From positions 34,041-98,040 of the forward strand of contig NZ_LLZN01000052.1 of NCBI RefSeq assembly GCF_001509795.1: a stretch of 64,000 bases of DNA, read 5' to 3'. Position numbers and translations under genes: made by a program. The notes beneath the pieces were generated by a model. That model was not told where the DNA came from, searched no databases, and saw only the letters and a list, made by a program, of their open reading frames with translations. This stretch comes from Streptomyces sp. NRRL WC-3605. Lineage in GTDB: Bacteria > Actinomycetota > Actinomycetes > Streptomycetales > Streptomycetaceae. Below, one piece after another: positions 60,359-64,000 of this stretch. How positions within the stretch are numbered: the stretch's first letter is position 1; every line of letters starts with the position of its first letter.

Positions 60359-61177
60359 GTGGTCATCCCCGTCCATGACGTCAACCCCGTCAGCCGTACG
60401 CCCCGTGTGACCTACGCGTTGATCATCGCGAACGTCCTGGTCTTCCTCTTCATGCCCGGCGGCGCCGGCTCCGTGGCCGGGGAGAGCAGCCTGGCGCAGC
60501 TGTGCCATCTGCAGGCGTTCCTGGAGCAGTACGCGGCCGTCCCGCGGGAGCTGATCCACGGTCAGCTGCCCGGTGTGGTCCCCACGGGCGGTGTCGCCGT
60601 CGGGCCGCACGGCCCGGGCTGTGTGATCGGCCCGCCGGAGTACGACAAGTCCCCGGTGCTGTCGGTGTTCACCGCGCTGTTCCTGCACGGCGGCTGGCTG
60701 CATCTGCTGGGCAACATGCTGTTCCTGCTGATCTTCGGCAACAACATCGAGGACCGCATGGGCCATGTGCGGTTCCTGCTGTTCTACGTCGTCTGCGGCT
60801 ATGCGGCCTCGTACGGCTTCGCTCTGCTCAACGACGACTCGGCGGAACCGCTGATCGGCGCGTCCGGGGCCATCGCGGGGGTGCTGGGCGCCTATCTGGT
60901 GCTGTATCCGAGGGCCCGGGTGTGGGTCCTGGTGCCGTTCCTGGTCTTCCTGCCGCTGCGGCTGCCCGCGTGGCTGGTGCTCGGCTTCTGGTTCGTGCTC
61001 CAGGCCGTGTACTCCAACGGCGACGGCGTCTCGGACGCGGGCACGGTGGCGTACGCGGCGCATGTCGTGGGCTTCCTGGCGGGCATGGCCATCGCCTGGC
61101 CGCTGCGCCCGGGGACGCCGCCGCCCCCGGAGCCGGGCGGCCTGCTGTTCGGCAGGCGGGCGCGGCCCGGCTGGTGA
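60359..61177 (+). CDS. Rhomboid-family intramembrane serine protease
   Basis: A 272-residue rhomboid with six or so helices. Catalytic S169 in LIGASGAIAGVLGAYL and H235 in AAHVVGFLAG; the loop-1 motif FLHGGWLHLLGNMLFL and FGNNIEDRMGHVRF are typical. A long first external loop (about residues 35-95) carries two cysteines (LCHLQ, GCVIG). GTG 60359 is the in-frame start before the conserved VVIPVHDVNP; a 10-base palindrome CACATATGTG (60347-60356) lies directly upstream. Substrates unknown. Confidence 0.9.
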   Translation: MVIPVHDVNPVSRTPRVTYALIIANVLVFLFMPGGAGSVAGESSLAQLCHLQAFLEQYAAVPRELIHGQLPGVVPTGGVAVGPHGPGCVIGPPEYDKSPVLSVFTALFLHGGWLHLLGNMLFLLIFGNNIEDRMGHVRFLLFYVVCGYAASYGFALLNDDSAEPLIGASGAIAGVLGAYLVLYPRARVWVLVPFLVFLPLRLPAWLVLGFWFVLQAVYSNGDGVSDAGTVAYAAHVVGFLAGMAIAWPLRPGTPPPPEPGGLLFGRRARPGW

Positions 61178-61222
61178 GGGCGGCCGGTCCGAGCCCGCTG
61201 CGGGGGCCCGAACGCGGCGAGG

Positions 61223-62278
61223 TCAGACGGCCGTACGCGTGTGGACGTACTCCACGAGCCGGGTCAGGGCGTCGGGGTCGGTGGACGGCATCACGCCGTG
61301 ACCGAGGTTGAACACGTGCCCCTCCAGGCCGGCGGCGGCGTCGAGGACCTCACGCGTCTTCGTCTCCACGGCCTCGGTCCCGGCGAACAGCACGGTCGGG
61401 TCGAGGTTGCCCTGGAGGGCCTTGCCCGGGCCGACCCGGCGGGCGGCCTCGTCGAGCGGGACGCGCCAGTCGACGCCGACGACGTCCGCGCCCGCCTCGC
61501 CCATGAGGCCCAGCAGTTCACCGGTGCCGACGCCGAAGTGGATGCGCGGGACGCCGTACCCGGCGACCGCGTCGAAGACCTTCGCGGACGCGGGCAGCAC
61601 CGAGGCCCGGTAGTCGGCCGGGGCGAGCGCGCCGGCCCAGGAGTCGAAGAGCTGCACGGCGGAGGCGCCGGCCTCGATCTGCACCTTGAGGAAGGCGGCC
61701 GTGATCTCCGCGAGCCGGTCGAGCAGGTCGGCCCAGAGCTCCGGGTCGCCGTACATCATCGCCTTGGCGTTCTCGTACGTGCGGGACGGACCGCCCTCGA
61801 CGAGGTAGCTCGCGAGGGTGAACGGAGCGCCGGCGAAACCGATGAGCGGGGTGGCCCCGAGCTCGGCCGTCAGCAGGCCGATGGCCTCGGTGACGTAGGA
61901 GACGTCCTCGGGGGTGAGGTCGCGCAGCCGGGCCAGGTCGGCGCGGGTGCGCACGGGCTGCTCCACGACGGGGCCGACGCCGGGCTTGATGTCGAGGTCG
62001 ACGCCGATGGCCTTGAGCGGGACGACGATGTCGCTGAAGTAGATCGCCGCGTCGACGCCGTGCCGGCGGACGGGCTGCAGGGTGATCTCGGCGACCAGGT
62101 CGGGGCGCATGCAGGAGTCGAGCATCCCGATGCCCTCGCGGACCTTGCGGTACTCCGGCAGTGAGCGCCCGGCCTGCCGCATGAACCACACCGGCGTGTG
62201 CGGCACCGGCTCGCGCCGGCACGCCTTGAGGAAGGCGGAGTCGTACGGGGCGGACGGCGGCGTCTGGTTGGCACTCAC
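61223..62278 (-). CDS. hemE: Uroporphyrinogen decarboxylase HemE
   Basis: A 351-residue Uro[21 protein letters not shown] (substrate-binding Arg and the family signature), [18 protein letters not shown] with the catalytic aspartate, [33 protein letters not shown] and [14 protein letters not shown]. It converts uroporphyrinogen III to coproporphyrinogen III, the substrate of HemY at 55792-57273. GTG 62278 begins [19 protein letters not shown] seven bases upstream is a weak leaderless box. Confidence 0.95.
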   Translation of the reverse strand: MSANQTPPSAPYDSAFLKACRREPVPHTPVWFMRQAGRSLPEYRKVREGIGMLDSCMRPDLVAEITLQPVRRHGVDAAIYFSDIVVPLKAIGVDLDIKPGVGPVVEQPVRTRADLARLRDLTPEDVSYVTEAIGLLTAELGATPLIGFAGAPFTLASYLVEGGPSRTYENAKAMMYGDPELWADLLDRLAEITAAFLKVQIEAGASAVQLFDSWAGALAPADYRASVLPASAKVFDAVAGYGVPRIHFGVGTGELLGLMGEAGADVVGVDWRVPLDEAARRVGPGKALQGNLDPTVLFAGTEAVETKTREVLDAAAGLEGHVFNLGHGVMPSTDPDALTRLVEYVHTRTAV

Positions 62279-62370
62279 GGGCCCAAGTCTCGCACGGCCG
62301 GGGAGGGCCGGGCGCCGGGGGCGGCGGTGATGTCCGGGTGTCCCTCCCTGCACGCGGCCCCTGTTCCCCT

Positions 62371-62376
62371 TAATCT
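62371..62376 (+). promoter_or_regulatory. Leaderless -10 box of DUF3000 gene
   Basis: TAATCT, seven bases, ATG 62384. Confidence 0.5.
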
Positions 62377-62383
62377 TCCCGGC

Positions 62384-63061
62384 ATGGCTGCGGCTCAGGG
62401 AAGACTGTCGGACGGCACTGGCGGAGCGGATGACGCGAAGGGCGGCGGAGAGGCGGAGCGCAATGCGCGGAGTACGGCCCCGCCGGCCTTCCGAGCCGCG
62501 GTGGAGGCCCTGCGCGGCAGCCGGCTGCGCCCGCAGATCGAGGTGGAGCAGACCAAGGCGCCCCAGCGTCTCGCCCCGTACGCGTACGCGCTGGAGGCGA
62601 CCGTCGTCGACGGCGACCAGGACCTGGCCGACGGCCGTCTCGTGCTGCTGCACGACCCGGACGGGCACGACGCCTGGCGGGGGACGTTCCGTCTCGTGAC
62701 GCTGGTGCGCGCGGAGCTGGAGCCGGAGATGGCCGCCGATCCGCTGCTGCCCGAGGTGTGCTGGTCCTGGCTGACCGGCGCGCTCCAGGCGCGCGGGCTG
62801 TCGTACGGGGAACCGAGCGGCACCGTGACCCGGGCGAGCTCTCACTACTTCGGGGGGCTGTCGGAGCGCCCGGCGGCCTCGCAGATCGAGATCCGCGCCT
62901 CGTGGACGCCGCGGGAGGGCCTGGGCGGCGTCCCGGACACCGCGGCCCATCTGACGTCGTGGTGCGATCTGCTCGCCCAGGTCGCGGGACTGCCGCCGGC
63001 GGGCCCCGGGGACGCCTCGGTGGTGACGCTGCCGCAGCGCCGCGACCCGCAGGCACGCTGA
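62384..63061 (+). CDS. DUF3000 family protein
   Basis: A 225-residue soluble protein of the actinobacterial DUF3000 family: [59 protein letters not shown], and [20 protein letters not shown]. No catalytic motif is known. It is usually located beside hemE in actinomycetes, as here (divergent, 105 bases apart), which hints at a link with haem synthesis or at shared regulation. Leaderless ATG 62384. Confidence 0.9.
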   Translation: MAAAQGRLSDGTGGADDAKGGGEAERNARSTAPPAFRAAVEALRGSRLRPQIEVEQTKAPQRLAPYAYALEATVVDGDQDLADGRLVLLHDPDGHDAWRGTFRLVTLVRAELEPEMAADPLLPEVCWSWLTGALQARGLSYGEPSGTVTRASSHYFGGLSERPAASQIEIRASWTPREGLGGVPDTAAHLTSWCDLLAQVAGLPPAGPGDASVVTLPQRRDPQAR

Positions 63062-63065
63062 CACC

Positions 63066-63089
63066 GGGGCGGACCGAGGGGTCCGCCCC
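63066..63089 (+). terminator. Terminator after DUF3000 gene
   Basis: A perfect 10-bp stem (63066-63075 with 63080-63089) with loop GAGG, four bases after the stop codon. Confidence 0.75.
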
Positions 63090-63143
63090 GCCCGTCACTT
63101 TGTCGATACGGCCACTTTCGGTCAGGAAACCGCCCTCGATCGA

Positions 63144-63155
63144 ACCGATATCGGT
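63144..63155. promoter_or_regulatory. Palindrome upstream of NarL-type regulator
   Basis: ACCGATATCGGT is a perfect 12-base palindrome, flanked by CGATCG at 63137-63142 and again about 20 bases downstream. The surrounding 63095-63240 is A+T-rich for this genome and holds no gene. A regulator site is plausible. Confidence 0.45.
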
Positions 63156-63290
63156 CTCGAACGATCGACCACCTGTCCGAATTGCCCCAATTGTTACTCA
63201 CTAAATCGTGATCTTTCCCTAAAGGGCCAGAGGTTTGGTGCCGAAGACGACTGTGACCTTGAAAGCCGTCCCCGCACCCCAGGAGGCCCG

Positions 63291-63953
63291 GTGTCCGTTC
63301 TCCTCGAGCAGCCCGCAAGCCTGGTCGCCTACCGCCCGAACAAGCCGACCGCCATGGTGGTCGTGGCCGACCCGCGCGTCCGCTCCACCGTCACCCGCCA
63401 CCTCTGGGCGCTCGGTGTGCGCGACGTCATCGAAGCCTCGTCCGTCGCGGAGGCTCGTCCCCGCATCGGCAACCCCCGCGACATCTGCGTCGCCGACGTC
63501 CACCTCCCCGACGGCTCCGGCCTCACCCTGCTGTCCGAGACCCGCGCCGCGGGCTGGCCGAACGGCCTCGCCCTCTCCGCCGCCGACGACATCGGCGCCG
63601 TACGCAACGCCCTCGCGGGCGGTGTGAAGGGCTACGTCGTCACCGGCACCCGCACCAACCTCGGGCTCCCCACCCGCCCCGGTGCCGCCCCCATCGGCTC
63701 CGCCGCCGCCCGTATGCACCGCCGCCACCCGGGTGCCCCGAGCCACCCGGGCGGCTACCGCGAACTCTCCGGCCGCGAGGTCGAGGTCCTGCGGCTGGTG
63801 GCGGAGGGCCAGTCGAACAAGGCCATCGGCGTCTCGATGGGCCTGTCCGCCCTGACCGTCAAGAGCCACCTCGCCCGCATCGCCCGCAAGCTCGGCACCG
63901 GCGACCGCGCCGGGATGGTCGCCGTGGCCCTGCGGACCGGCATCATCCACTGA
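63291..63953 (+). CDS. NarL/LuxR-type response regulator with atypical receiver
   Basis: A 220-residue regulator. The receiver (about 20-125) has D69 in CVADVHLPDGSG and K in GGVKGYVVTGT, but the acidic pocket is reduced to a single aspartate (MVVVADPRV rather than VDDH). A Pro/Gly/His-rich linker (about 128-155) leads to a GerE helix-turn-helix: LSGREVEVLRLVAEGQSNKA, SALTVKSHLARIARKLGTGD. GTG 63291 has AGGAGG six bases upstream. No kinase gene is adjacent, so it may be an orphan regulated by other means. Confidence 0.9.
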   Translation: MSVLLEQPASLVAYRPNKPTAMVVVADPRVRSTVTRHLWALGVRDVIEASSVAEARPRIGNPRDICVADVHLPDGSGLTLLSETRAAGWPNGLALSAADDIGAVRNALAGGVKGYVVTGTRTNLGLPTRPGAAPIGSAAARMHRRHPGAPSHPGGYRELSGREVEVLRLVAEGQSNKAIGVSMGLSALTVKSHLARIARKLGTGDRAGMVAVALRTGIIH

Positions 63954-64000
63954 ACCCCCACCCGTCCGGCCGACCCGCCCGCCCGTCCACCGAGGTGAAC

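Overview
The window looks like a piece of Streptomyces (or very close actinomycete) chromosome. Base composition is extremely G+C-rich with G/C at third codon positions. GTG starts are frequent, many start codons sit 6-7 bases behind a TANNNT box (leaderless promoters), and several families are actinobacterial hallmarks: conservon (cvn) operons, an AfsA/ScbR butyrolactone locus, DUF6230/DUF6114, DUF3000, Rv1733c-like and the coproporphyrin-dependent haem enzymes. No rRNA, tRNA, CRISPR array, insertion sequence or prophage was seen.

Layout. 0-3.9 kb: an ARMT1-like phosphatase, then a gamma-butyrolactone signalling locus (pseudo-receptor, AfsA-type synthase, divergent true receptor) with two ARE-like operators. 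3.9-10.8 kb: secreted and envelope proteins (subtilisin with P-domain, LPMO with a cell-wall-anchor-like tail, a small secreted protein, a DUF6230/DUF6114 pair, an orphan sugar-binding lipoprotein). 10.9-22.0 kb: two conservons. The first lacks the CvnD GTPase and the usual histidine in CvnA. The second is complete and lies, on the opposite strand, between the binding protein and the permease/ATPase genes of an osmoprotectant (glycine betaine-type) ABC transporter. 22.1-32.6 kb: a glycan/redox cluster with a methyltransferase, a DUF2064 transferase, a GT2, two complete two-component systems, a sugar epimerase with a zinc-type insert, a membrane-fused molybdopterin oxidoreductase and a GT-C-like membrane protein.

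32.7-43 kb: a DUF4142 secreted protein, an Rv1733c-like protein, an amino-sugar locus (SIS enzyme, RpiR regulator, GlcNAc-kinase-like ATPase), PP2C phosphatase, MsrB, MurC, a RibD-like reductase and ZapE. 43.3-48.9 kb: beta-carbonic anhydrase coupled to a SulP transporter (probable inorganic-carbon unit), an SPFH protein, a Tat-exported PhoX-like phosphatase and a lipoprotein polysaccharide deacetylase. 48.9-55 kb: a 59-residue zinc-ribbon protein missed by length cut-offs, a Pth2-like protein, a DUF692 (MNIO) enzyme fused to a DUF2063/BufC-like domain, a second DUF4142 protein, a TIGR04222 membrane protein, and a tripeptidyl-aminopeptidase-like hydrolase whose ribosome site lies in a hairpin. 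55-64 kb: haem synthesis (HemQ, HemY, HemE) interleaved with a DUF4349 lipoprotein, a CoA-disulfide-reductase-like flavoprotein, a rhomboid protease, DUF3000 and an atypical NarL-type regulator.

The most promising little-described systems are the fused MNIO/BufC-like enzyme with its TIGR04222 neighbour, the 22-32.6 kb glycan/molybdopterin cluster with two sensor systems, and the conservon nested inside an osmoprotectant transporter. Functional calls rest on reading motifs by eye; no database search was run.
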